In this document: positions 27,359-34,116 of the stretch, in pieces
How positions within the stretch are numbered: position 1 is the first letter of the stretch
Layout of the letters: each line of letters starts with the position of its first letter
Assembly (NCBI GenBank): GCA_030765645.1
Contig: JAVCCE010000027.1
Location: forward strand, 1 to 64,000
Reading direction: 5' to 3'
DNA: 64,000 nucleotides
DNA from: Candidatus Hinthialibacter antarcticus
Lineage (GTDB): Bacteria > Hinthialibacterota > Hinthialibacteria > Hinthialibacterales > Hinthialibacteraceae
The notes under the pieces: generated by a model
The model's input: only the letters and a program-made list of their open reading frames with translations
Told to the model about the DNA's origin: nothing
Database searches by the model: none
Program-made: the position numbers and the translations under genes

Positions 27359-27401
27359 AACCGCGCCGTTCCCGGCGGCAAGATCATTCCGAGGCGGTGA
27401 G
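27359..27401 (+). repeat. 43 bp direct repeat flanking a toxin-antitoxin operon, right copy
   Basis: A second copy of the 3' end of the gene at 26244-26567, still open and still ending in its stop codon, but detached from any gene. Outside the core, similarity continues weakly on both sides (TAATGGATTA after it; CGCAGATAAAA before it). The rest of 27265-27501 carries the toxin promoter region and the upstream region of the next gene. Confidence 0.88.
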
Positions 27402-27501
27402 GTAATGGATTAACAATTTAGTCCATTCGTTTATTCTCATTGCGCCCTGCTTTTGTATTTGTCATAATGTAGATGATCTATAATTTTTTGCAGCGGGAGA
27501 A

Positions 27502-28824
27502 ATGATGAAATTCCAACCTTTCTACAAACTTTTTATCGTAATCACTTTTTCAGTCATCTTTTTATATCCCATACAAGCCAAGCCGCGCGTCATCGTTACA
27601 ACTGACGGCGAAATTGACGACCGCTGTTCGATGGTGCGGTTTCTTCTTTACGCAAACGAATTCGATGTAGAAGGATTAATTCTATCCAGCTCGAAATATC
27701 ACTGGGTAGGTAATACGTGGGCCGGCGAAGAGTGGATTGATCATCAATATGATTTATACAAAGAAGTGTATCCGAACCTGCTGTTGCATGATCCTGAGTT
27801 TCCGTCTCCGCTTGATTTGCGAGAAAAAACCTTTGTCGGAAACATAGACGCCGAAGGCGAGATGGAGAAAGTCACTCGCGGTTCTCAACATATCGTTGAC
27901 GTGTTGCTCGGTGACAAGAAAGGCCGGGTTGATCTTCAAGCCTGGGGCGGCACGAATACCATCGCCCGCGCTTTGAAGACCATTCAAGAGAAGCATCCAG
28001 ACCAAATGGAGCGCGTCTCTCAAAAAGCGACCCTCTATCTCATTCTAGACCAAGACAAAACCTACAGAGAGTATATTCAACCCAACTGGCCCAAGTTGCA
28101 GACTATTATCAGCAAGCAGTTTGGCGTCATCGCCTATCGTTGGGAACAGTCGATGCCTAAGCAGTTTCATCCGTATTTTGACGCTGAATGGATGAGAGAA
28201 AATATTCTTGAAGGCCACGGCCCTTTGTGTGCGAGTTATGAAGCGCGAAAAGACGGCGCGTTTCGTTCAGAGGGCGATTCGCCTGCGTATTTACATCAAA
28301 TCCCAACAGGATTAGTGGGCAGCCATGAACCCTATTACGGCGGCTGGGGCGGACGCTTTCAGTTAGAAAAAGGCTCAGAAAATACTTGGGTGGACGCCAA
28401 AGACGACAATGACCGCATCAAACCACTGTGGCGATGGGCGGAAGATTTTCAAAACGACTTCGCCGCCCGCGCTGACTGGTGCGTCAAACCGTTTGGTGAA
28501 GCGAACCACGCCCCGCATCACGAGCATAAGTCGCTTGTTACGCATGGAACCATAAGCCCGGGAGAAACAAAAACGCTGAAAGCGTTTGAAGTTCAAGACC
28601 CAGACGGGGACGAACTCTCATATCACTGGTGGATTTATGACGGCCCCAGCGGCGACATAGAAGGAATCAAGATCAAAGACGCTGATACGAAAAAGGCCAC
28701 GTTCATTTTTCCTGACAAATTACAAGAAGGTAAAACCGAATACCATATTATGTTAACAGTCAGAGACGATGGCGACCCAAGCCTCGCGACCTATCAGCGC
28801 TTTGTTCTCAAAAAATTGGAATAG
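27502..28824 (+). CDS. Exported DUF1593 protein (nucleoside-hydrolase-like domain plus Ig-like C-terminus)
   Basis: 440 residues with a signal peptide (FYKLFIVITFSVIFLYPIQA). The N-terminal domain is of the DUF1593 family, which has a nucleoside-hydrolase-like fold: VIVTTDGEIDDRCSMVRFLLYA carries the aspartate cluster used for calcium binding by nucleoside hydrolases, and VDLQAWGGTNTIARALKTI follows. The C-terminal about 90 residues (GETKTLKAFEVQDPDGDELS, EYHIMLTVRDDGDPSLATYQ) form an Ig/PKD-like domain that is the usual partner. These proteins are common next to plant-polysaccharide genes, but the substrate is unknown. A GGGAGA site precedes the ATG pair. The last 31 bases overlap the convergent ParE-like toxin gene. 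Confidence 0.9.
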   Translation: MMKFQPFYKLFIVITFSVIFLYPIQAKPRVIVTTDGEIDDRCSMVRFLLYANEFDVEGLILSSSKYHWVGNTWAGEEWIDHQYDLYKEVYPNLLLHDPEFPSPLDLREKTFVGNIDAEGEMEKVTRGSQHIVDVLLGDKKGRVDLQAWGGTNTIARALKTIQEKHPDQMERVSQKATLYLILDQDKTYREYIQPNWPKLQTIISKQFGVIAYRWEQSMPKQFHPYFDAEWMRENILEGHGPLCASYEARKDGAFRSEGDSPAYLHQIPTGLVGSHEPYYGGWGGRFQLEKGSENTWVDAKDDNDRIKPLWRWAEDFQNDFAARADWCVKPFGEANHAPHHEHKSLVTHGTISPGETKTLKAFEVQDPDGDELSYHWWIYDGPSGDIEGIKIKDADTKKATFIFPDKLQEGKTEYHIMLTVRDDGDPSLATYQRFVLKKLE

Positions 28825-29144
28825 AAAGAGTCTCGATCTGGCTCGATTTGTTCTTGAGCGCAATGACGCACATGAAGGATATGCACATTCATGTGTTGAA
28901 TGGTAAATAAAATTCGGTAGACGCCCCGCTTTTTTCCATACATCAACTGACGTATTTCTTTTTGGAATGCGCCATTTTCTGGCGCCAATGAACAACGCTC
29001 AGGAAACCCTTCTAATGATTTGGCTGCTTTTACGAGAGAGTGGAGCCATTGCTCAGCGCGGGTTCGTGATTCTTTGGCAATCCAAAGAAATGCGCGTTCC
29101 AGATCGTCTTCCGCAGGCGGCTCAATGATGACGGTGTATTTCAT
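28794..29144 (-). CDS. ParE/RelE-family toxin
   Basis: 116 residues. The N-terminus MKYTVIIEPPAEDDLERAFLWIAKES, then RAEQWLHSLVKAAKSLEGFP, then RQLMYGKKRGVYRILFTI and VHILHVRHCAQE are the successive elements of the ParE/RelE fold. ParE-type members poison gyrase, RelE-type members cut mRNA; the sequence alone does not settle which. The start overlaps the antitoxin stop by one base (TAATG). Its 3' end overlaps the DUF1593 coding end by 31 bases in convergent orientation. Confidence 0.9.
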   Translation of the reverse strand: MKYTVIIEPPAEDDLERAFLWIAKESRTRAEQWLHSLVKAAKSLEGFPERCSLAPENGAFQKEIRQLMYGKKRGVYRILFTIQHMNVHILHVRHCAQEQIEPDRDSFYSNFLRTKR

Positions 29145-29434
29145 TATTCGGTTGGGATATCAAACTTACTCGCAAGCCGTTGTAATACTTCATCCGCAGG
29201 GCGGCCTTTGCCTTGCTTCATAGATTTCAGTCCGCGCTCTATGCCTTCAATGGCTTCTAGGCGGTCTAACAGGTTGAGTATTTTTTGATAGGATGCCGCA
29301 TCTTGAACGACAACTTCAGCCTTGCCGTTAACGGTCAATACTTGGGGCAGTCCGGTTTGCTTGATGTGTTCTAACACCGATTTGGTGTTGCGCTGAAACT
29401 CTGAAAGAGAGCATATATTGTCTAAGTTTAACAT
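29144..29434 (-). CDS. Phd/YefM-family antitoxin
   Basis: 96 residues beginning with the Phd/YefM DNA-binding domain: CSLSEFQRNTKSVLEHIKQTGLPQVLTVNGKAEVVVQDAASYQKIL. The C-terminal tail is helical and charged, as expected for the toxin-wrapping part. Antitoxin-first order with the ParE-like toxin fits this class. An almost perfect inverted repeat lies ten bases upstream of the start and probably serves autoregulation. Confidence 0.93.
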   Translation of the reverse strand: MLNLDNICSLSEFQRNTKSVLEHIKQTGLPQVLTVNGKAEVVVQDAASYQKILNLLDRLEAIEGIERGLKSMKQGKGRPADEVLQRLASKFDIPTE

Positions 29435-29443
29435 ACGATATCA

Positions 29444-29470
29444 CCATGTAATTAGATGTTAATTGCATGG
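29444..29470. promoter_or_regulatory. Inverted repeat operator upstream of the Phd/YefM antitoxin
   Basis: The arms CCATGTAATT (29444-29453) and AATTGCATGG (29461-29470) are complementary at nine of ten positions around a seven-base spacer. The position, ten bases before the antitoxin start codon, fits an autoregulatory site. Confidence 0.6.
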
Positions 29471-29572
29471 TACTTGGGTATGAGATTCGAAACAAGTTTC
29501 TTTTAGTAAAAGTCTTTGCCGCCGTTTGATCAAAACTCACTGTCGCTTGACCCGGTCGTCACGATCCATCAT

Positions 29573-29588
29573 GATATATGCATATATC
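29573..29588. promoter_or_regulatory. Perfect 16 bp palindrome, candidate operator of the ArsR-methyltransferase gene
   Basis: GATATATGCATATATC is identical to its reverse complement. It ends 19 bases before ATG 29608. ArsR-family repressors bind short AT-rich inverted repeats in their own promoters, so autoregulation is the simplest reading. It also supports the downstream start, because an in-frame ATG at 29578 would lie inside the palindrome. Confidence 0.6.
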
Positions 29589-29607
29589 CGAATGGACGCA
29601 TGAATGT

Positions 29608-30576
29608 ATGACGACCCACGCTGATCCCGTGAAAATCTGTAAGGCGCTCTCTGATGAGACGCGTCTGCGCCTGTTGTGGCTGCTCGATCAACATGAGCTG
29701 TCCGTCAATGATATGGTGGATATTCTCGCTTCGACTCAGTCGCGGGTGTCGCGCCATTTGAACGTGCTGAAAGAATCAGGCTTTCTCGAACTGCGCCGCG
29801 AAGGCACTTGGTCGTATTACCGTAAAGCCGAAAACGGCGCCATGCCCGCAGAGGCCCATCAAGCCTGGGATATGATTCGCGCTTGGGCCAATGAAAACGC
29901 TACCGCTGCGGACGACCATAAAAAACTGCATGATGTTTTAGAACGCAAACGCAAACAAAGCCGTCGCTTTTTCGGTCAACACGCCGACGAGTGGGACGAT
30001 ATCCGCGCCCGCATCTGCGGCGACCTGGTCACGCTGCAATCGTTGGAGTCGCTGGTCCCGCCGCAGTTGGTGGTTGCCGACATTGGTTGCGGGACAGGGC
30101 ATATTCTGCTGACGCTGGCGCGAGTGGTGCACAAAGTGATCGGCGTTGATAATTCAAAAAAGATGCTGGCGCTCGCTGAAAAGAACGCTAAACGCGCCAA
30201 GTACAAAAACGTCGAACTGCGTTTTGGCGATATGGAAAACCTGCCGTTCAAAGATAACGAAGTCGACGCGGTGTTCGCGGGGTTGGTGTTACATCACGCG
30301 CCCGATCCGTCGCTGGCGATTTCAGAAATGGCGCGAATCGTGAAACCGGGCGGCGCGGTCACCATTATCGACTTGCAGCGGCACTCCGAAGAATGGCTGC
30401 GCGACGAACTCGCGCATAGTTGGTTGGGGTTTGAGGAAAAAGACATGGCCCGGTGGTTTGAACGGGCGGGGTTATCAGGCGCGCGTTGGATCGAAGGTCT
30501 CTCGGCGCCAATCGTCGCAGAAAAAAATTCACAGCAAGACCGATTAAAAAGTTTTGTGTTTTACGGCAGAAAGTAG
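29608..30576 (+). CDS. ArsR-family repressor fused to a SAM-dependent methyltransferase
   Basis: 322 residues from ATG 29608 (an ATG at 29578 would add ten). The N-terminal winged helix is ArsR-type: ICKALSDETRLRLLWLLDQHELSVNDMVDILASTQSRVSRHLNVLKESGFLELRREG. After a linker, a class I methyltransferase follows with VADIGCGTGHILLTLA (SAM loop), VIGVDNSKKMLALAEKNA, FGDMENLPFKDNEVDAVFAG and MARIVKPGGAVTIIDL. No metal-binding cysteine pair is evident in the HTH. Such fusions are known in bacteria and are often linked to methionine/SAM metabolism; here no such gene is adjacent. Either the enzyme domain senses SAM/SAH to control DNA binding, or it modifies an unknown small molecule. Confidence 0.9.
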   Translation: MTTHADPVKICKALSDETRLRLLWLLDQHELSVNDMVDILASTQSRVSRHLNVLKESGFLELRREGTWSYYRKAENGAMPAEAHQAWDMIRAWANENATAADDHKKLHDVLERKRKQSRRFFGQHADEWDDIRARICGDLVTLQSLESLVPPQLVVADIGCGTGHILLTLARVVHKVIGVDNSKKMLALAEKNAKRAKYKNVELRFGDMENLPFKDNEVDAVFAGLVLHHAPDPSLAISEMARIVKPGGAVTIIDLQRHSEEWLRDELAHSWLGFEEKDMARWFERAGLSGARWIEGLSAPIVAEKNSQQDRLKSFVFYGRK

Positions 30577-30580
30577 CGGA

Positions 30581-31381
30581 TTATTTCGCTGAACCGTTAC
30601 GATTTTTCAGTTTATCTTCGATGTCGTTCAAGCGCCGCACAAACTCGCTCAATCCGTCCACATATCCACGGAAGGTCGTGTACTGATCGTTGGTCATGGC
30701 GGGTGCGCCCACCATCACCGCCCCGTTGGCGATGTCTTTGCTCACGCCGGAGCCGTCTTTGATTTCGGCGCCGTCGCCGATTTGAATATGGCCGACCATG
30801 CCGACGCTTTGGCCGATGTTAACTTTTGCGCCGATTTTGCAACTGCCGCAGATGCCGGCGCCGTCGCCGATGGTTGTTTTTTCGCCGATGGCGACATTGT
30901 GGCCTACTTGCACCAGTGCGCCGATTTCTGCGCCATTTTCAACCACGGTGCTACCCAGGGTAGCGCGGTCAATGGTCGAGTTGGGGCCGATGTGTACGTT
31001 GTCTTTCACGACAACAGACCCCACTTGAGGCACTTTATAATTCACGCCGTCTTCTTGTTTGGCGTAACCAAAGCCGTCGCTGCCAATCACAACGCCGGAT
31101 TCAATCACAACACGGTTTCCGATTTGCGTTTTTTCGCGCAGGGTGACGAAGGGATGCAAAATTGATTCATCGCCGACGATGCAGTCTTCGCCGATGTAAG
31201 CGCTGACTTGAATCACGGCGCCGCGACCAATGCGCACGTTTTTTTCGATAACGACATTGGCGTGAATGACAACGCCTTCCGCCAGTTGAACGCTTGGATC
31301 AATTACTGCAGTTGGATGAATCTGGCAGTAGTCGTCAGAATTTGCGGAAGTGATCTCCGAGATAGCCGTCATTGATTTCAT
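30581..31381 (-). CDS. lpxD: LpxD-like UDP-3-O-acylglucosamine N-acyltransferase lacking the N-terminal domain
   Basis: 266 residues, almost all left-handed beta-helix hexapeptides from residue 20 (IHPTAVIDPSVQLAEGVVIH). LpxD hallmarks are VVIGSDGFGYAKQ, VPQVGSVVVKDNVHIGPNSTIDRATLGST and VQVGHNVAIGE, the last carrying the catalytic histidine. Known LpxD proteins are about 340 residues, with an N-terminal uridine-binding domain of about 100 residues; that domain is missing. The frame upstream of this ATG hits TGA within 14 codons, so the absence is not a wrong start. It may still N-acylate the lipid A precursor, or act on another UDP-amino sugar. It is convergent with the preceding gene, with four bases between the stops. 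Confidence 0.85.
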   Translation of the reverse strand: MKSMTAISEITSANSDDYCQIHPTAVIDPSVQLAEGVVIHANVVIEKNVRIGRGAVIQVSAYIGEDCIVGDESILHPFVTLREKTQIGNRVVIESGVVIGSDGFGYAKQEDGVNYKVPQVGSVVVKDNVHIGPNSTIDRATLGSTVVENGAEIGALVQVGHNVAIGEKTTIGDGAGICGSCKIGAKVNIGQSVGMVGHIQIGDGAEIKDGSGVSKDIANGAVMVGAPAMTNDQYTTFRGYVDGLSEFVRRLNDIEDKLKNRNGSAK

Positions 31382-31811
31382 CTGATACCTTCCCCCTGCT
31401 GTTGCGCCTGCCAGAGGTCAAATACGCCTGGTTTTACGTTTTGCACCCGTTCTCTAAGCAATGCGCACATAGTAATAACAACCTACCAATGAAACAGATT
31501 CTTCCCTTACAGCCAGAGTTCCCAAAATATATTAGGTTTATACCCAATTAGTCCATCTAAAATCACATATAAATTACACTAACCGTATTTTTCATTATAG
31601 GCAAACAGTCAAGCGTCTGCAATAAACTTTATTCGGAAATTTCAAAATATGAACCGCTCTCATCGTCAGGCCATGATATGACGCTTAATTATAACACATT
31701 TTCTGAAGAATCAAAACTACTTAAACGCAGTGTTAATAACTGGTTATAAGTAATTTGGCTCCGTGCTGGCGCTTCGGCGTCATCCACGCCGCGACGGGCT
31801 GCCGCCATCCC
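31382..31811. other. AT-rich intergenic region
   Basis: 430 bases without a convincing gene. Most is markedly AT-rich with many short A/T runs (31480-31740), unlike its neighbours. It must contain the minus-strand promoter of lpxD. No repeat copy, RNA gene or clear terminator was recognised. Confidence 0.5.
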
Positions 31812-32261
31812 TTACCGGTTTTCAATTGACCAAACATCGTCAAAAGCGTCGACGGGCGCCCGAATTTCATCCGGCTCATTTACGTTATATGGCTCGGTCG
31901 GCATGTTCAGTAAGTAGGTTTCCGCCGAGAGCGACATCTGACCATGCCACACCATCGGGGGGATAGTCAAGAGCGCATCCAGCCCGTCGGTTCCCAGGGC
32001 AACGGTTTGGTATTGCCCTTTGGTGGGGCTGCCGTCGCGGTCGTCATACAACGCGACTTTTGACGTGCCGGAGACGACGTAAAAATGGTCGGTTTGTTTT
32101 TGATGTTTATGCCAGGCTTTGATGCAGCCGCTGCGCAAAAATGAGATGTACGCCTGGCCGAAGCCTTGGTAATGTTCGTCGTCGTTGCGCAACACTTCGA
32201 CCAGGAACCCCCGGTCGTCAGCATGACGATTGAGCCGAATCAATTTGACGCCGTCGATCAT
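31812..32261 (-). CDS. Cupin protein of the dTDP-sugar epimerase (RmlC-like) type
   Basis: 149 residues with the RmlC-type cupin core: HADDRGFLVEVLR, AYISFLRSGCIKAWHKHQKQTDHFYVVSGTSKVALYDDR and IPPMVWHGQMSLS. The histidines in AWHKH and the WHG motif fit the family, but the protein is shorter than the usual RmlC of about 180 residues. It is divergent from the RmlD-like gene, with 88 bases between the starts, so both probably serve one sugar-nucleotide pathway. It could be a 3,5-epimerase, a 3-epimerase or a related sugar isomerase. Confidence 0.8.
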   Translation of the reverse strand: MIDGVKLIRLNRHADDRGFLVEVLRNDDEHYQGFGQAYISFLRSGCIKAWHKHQKQTDHFYVVSGTSKVALYDDRDGSPTKGQYQTVALGTDGLDALLTIPPMVWHGQMSLSAETYLLNMPTEPYNVNEPDEIRAPVDAFDDVWSIENR

Positions 32262-32349
32262 TCAATCAGACCTCATGTTTTAGAGTGATTTGGGTTATCG
32301 TACATCGGGCTTCATCATCCACAAAGAGACTCTTGGGAGGTTTAGGCGA

Positions 32350-33219
32350 ATGCATGTGATGATCGTGGGCGCGCGCGGCCAGTTGGGGCGCGACCTCGCC
32401 GCCGCATTTTCCGATTGTCAGGTGACTCTGTATGATTCGGAAGATATGGATATCGCCGATGAAGCCAAGGTGCAGCAGCAGGTTTCGTTCATCGGTCCTG
32501 ACCTGATTATCAATAGCGCCGCCTTCACTCGCGTCGATGATTGCGAGCGCGAACATCAACGCGCCTTTCAAATCAACGCGCTGGGGCCGCTTCACCTCGC
32601 CTTGGCCTGCAAGCGCTGGAACGTCCCGCTGGTCCACATCAGCACTAACTACGTCTTCGATGGCGAAAAAGGCGCGCCCTATCACGAAAACGACGTCACC
32701 CGCCCCATCAATGCCTATGGCGTCACCAAGCGCGCTGGCGAAGAATATATCCAATATACCTGGGCCAATAGCGCCATTGTGCGCGTGTCAGGATTGTTTG
32801 GATTGTCGCCCAGTCGCATGAAAGGCACCAATTTCGTCGAAGCCATGCTGAGGCTCGGCAAAAAAGGGGCGCCGTTGCGCATCGTCAGCGATGAATACGT
32901 CTCGCCGACCTTCACCCAAGACGCCGCCGCGCAGGTCCGCCGCCTGGTCGACCGCGAAGACCGGGGCGTGTTCCATTTGTCGAACCAGGGGCAGTGTTCG
33001 TGGTTAGAATTCGCCCAGGAAATTTTTCGCGGCGCGGGCTTGTCCGTCAATGTGGAGCCAGTCACCGCCGAGCAATACGGCGCCCCTGCGAAGCGTCCCC
33101 GCAATTCAAGTTTAGACAACCAAAGATTCAAAACGCTTGGCTACCCCGACATGCGTTGTTGGAAGGAAGCCTTGAGCGACTATCTCGCCCAGCGCGAAAC
33201 GCAGGCGACGGTGAAGTAA
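32350..33219 (+). CDS. rfbD: dTDP-4-dehydrorhamnose reductase-like protein
   Basis: 289 residues from ATG 32350, chosen because it follows GGGAGG and opens directly into the NAD(P)-binding motif MIVGARGQLGRDLAAAF. RmlD landmarks are DLIINSAAFTRVDDCEREHQ, PLVHISTNYVFDGEKGAPYH and NAYGVTKRAGEEY (catalytic Tyr and Lys), then VRVSGLFG. The last step of dTDP-L-rhamnose synthesis is the default function. RmlA and RmlB are not nearby, and the neighbour is only RmlC-like, so a related dTDP-sugar is possible. The open frame upstream of 32350 overlaps the divergent promoter and is not counted. Confidence 0.88.
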   Translation: MHVMIVGARGQLGRDLAAAFSDCQVTLYDSEDMDIADEAKVQQQVSFIGPDLIINSAAFTRVDDCEREHQRAFQINALGPLHLALACKRWNVPLVHISTNYVFDGEKGAPYHENDVTRPINAYGVTKRAGEEYIQYTWANSAIVRVSGLFGLSPSRMKGTNFVEAMLRLGKKGAPLRIVSDEYVSPTFTQDAAAQVRRLVDREDRGVFHLSNQGQCSWLEFAQEIFRGAGLSVNVEPVTAEQYGAPAKRPRNSSLDNQRFKTLGYPDMRCWKEALSDYLAQRETQATVK

Positions 33220-33363
33220 AACTTGGCCCGCTTCGGCTTGAAATTTTAAATAGAAGCAATCTCGTTTTTTAGCGCAAAAATGCAAGATCGCCGCGTCGGC
33301 CTTCAGCCTCCTCGCGATGACACGTATGTTTATGAGATACGTTCTATTAAAAGCGAATTTATC

Positions 33364-34110
33364 ATGCCTCTTGCAACCGCCCATGCATTATTTCAAACGC
33401 TGATTGACTTAATTTACCCGCCTGTTTGCGCGGGATGCGGCGGCGAGGTCGCGGGAACCGGCCCGCCCGTCTGCGAAGCGTGTTTGCTCTCGGCGCCGCG
33501 TATTGAGAAACCGTTGTGCCAAACCTGCGGCGCTCCGGGAGAAAACCCACACGCAAAACACTGCCCCGAATGCCCTGAAAAAGCCCACTACCACCGCGCC
33601 CGCGCTGTGCTCGATTATCAAGATAAAACCGTGAAAAAACTGATTCAGGGTCTCAAATTTCACTACCAAACGGGTTTAGCGGTTCCGCTTGGGGATTTAA
33701 TGCTGGAGGGATTCAACCAGTATTTCAAAGATGAACAATATGACGCCATCGTTCCGGTGCCGCTGCATCGAAAGCGAAAGCGCCAGCGTGAATTCAACCA
33801 GGCGACCTTGCTCGCACAAGCGATTCAGCGCGAGCATAATCTGCCCATGATCGAGAACGCTGTGATGAGAATTCGACACACGAAACCGCAAACTTCAATG
33901 ACGCCATTGAAACGAAAAACCAATGTGCTTGGCGCGTTTGCGGTGAAAGACGCAAGCGTAATCCAGGGCGCTCAACTGTTGCTGGTCGATGACATTTATA
34001 CGACGGGAAGCACCACCAATGAAATTGCGCGGGTGTTGATTGAAGCCGGGGCCAAACACGTCGATGTGCTGACTCTCTCGCGTTCACTGATGAACCTGTA
34101 TCGTAAGTGA
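33364..34110 (+). CDS. ComF-family phosphoribosyltransferase-like protein
   Basis: 248 residues from ATG 33364; the open frame upstream contains a degraded interspersed repeat and is unlikely to be coding. The N-terminal zinc ribbons (CAGCGG, CEAC, CQTCGA, CPECPEK) are followed by a PRT domain with YDAIVPVPLHRKRKRQREFNQA and the PRPP-binding loop LLLVDDIYTTGSTTNE. ComF proteins support DNA uptake during transformation or related DNA metabolism; the exact reaction is unknown. It is convergent with the WD40 gene, with six bases between the stops. Confidence 0.93.
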   Translation: MPLATAHALFQTLIDLIYPPVCAGCGGEVAGTGPPVCEACLLSAPRIEKPLCQTCGAPGENPHAKHCPECPEKAHYHRARAVLDYQDKTVKKLIQGLKFHYQTGLAVPLGDLMLEGFNQYFKDEQYDAIVPVPLHRKRKRQREFNQATLLAQAIQREHNLPMIENAVMRIRHTKPQTSMTPLKRKTNVLGAFAVKDASVIQGAQLLLVDDIYTTGSTTNEIARVLIEAGAKHVDVLTLSRSLMNLYRK

Positions 34111-34116
34111 GAGTGA

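Noticed and set aside
33280-33363. An N-terminal extension of the ComF-like protein by 28 residues
   Set aside because: The segment overlaps a degraded interspersed repeat (GCCTCCTCGCGATGACAC region), and the family-like sequence starts at ATG 33364.
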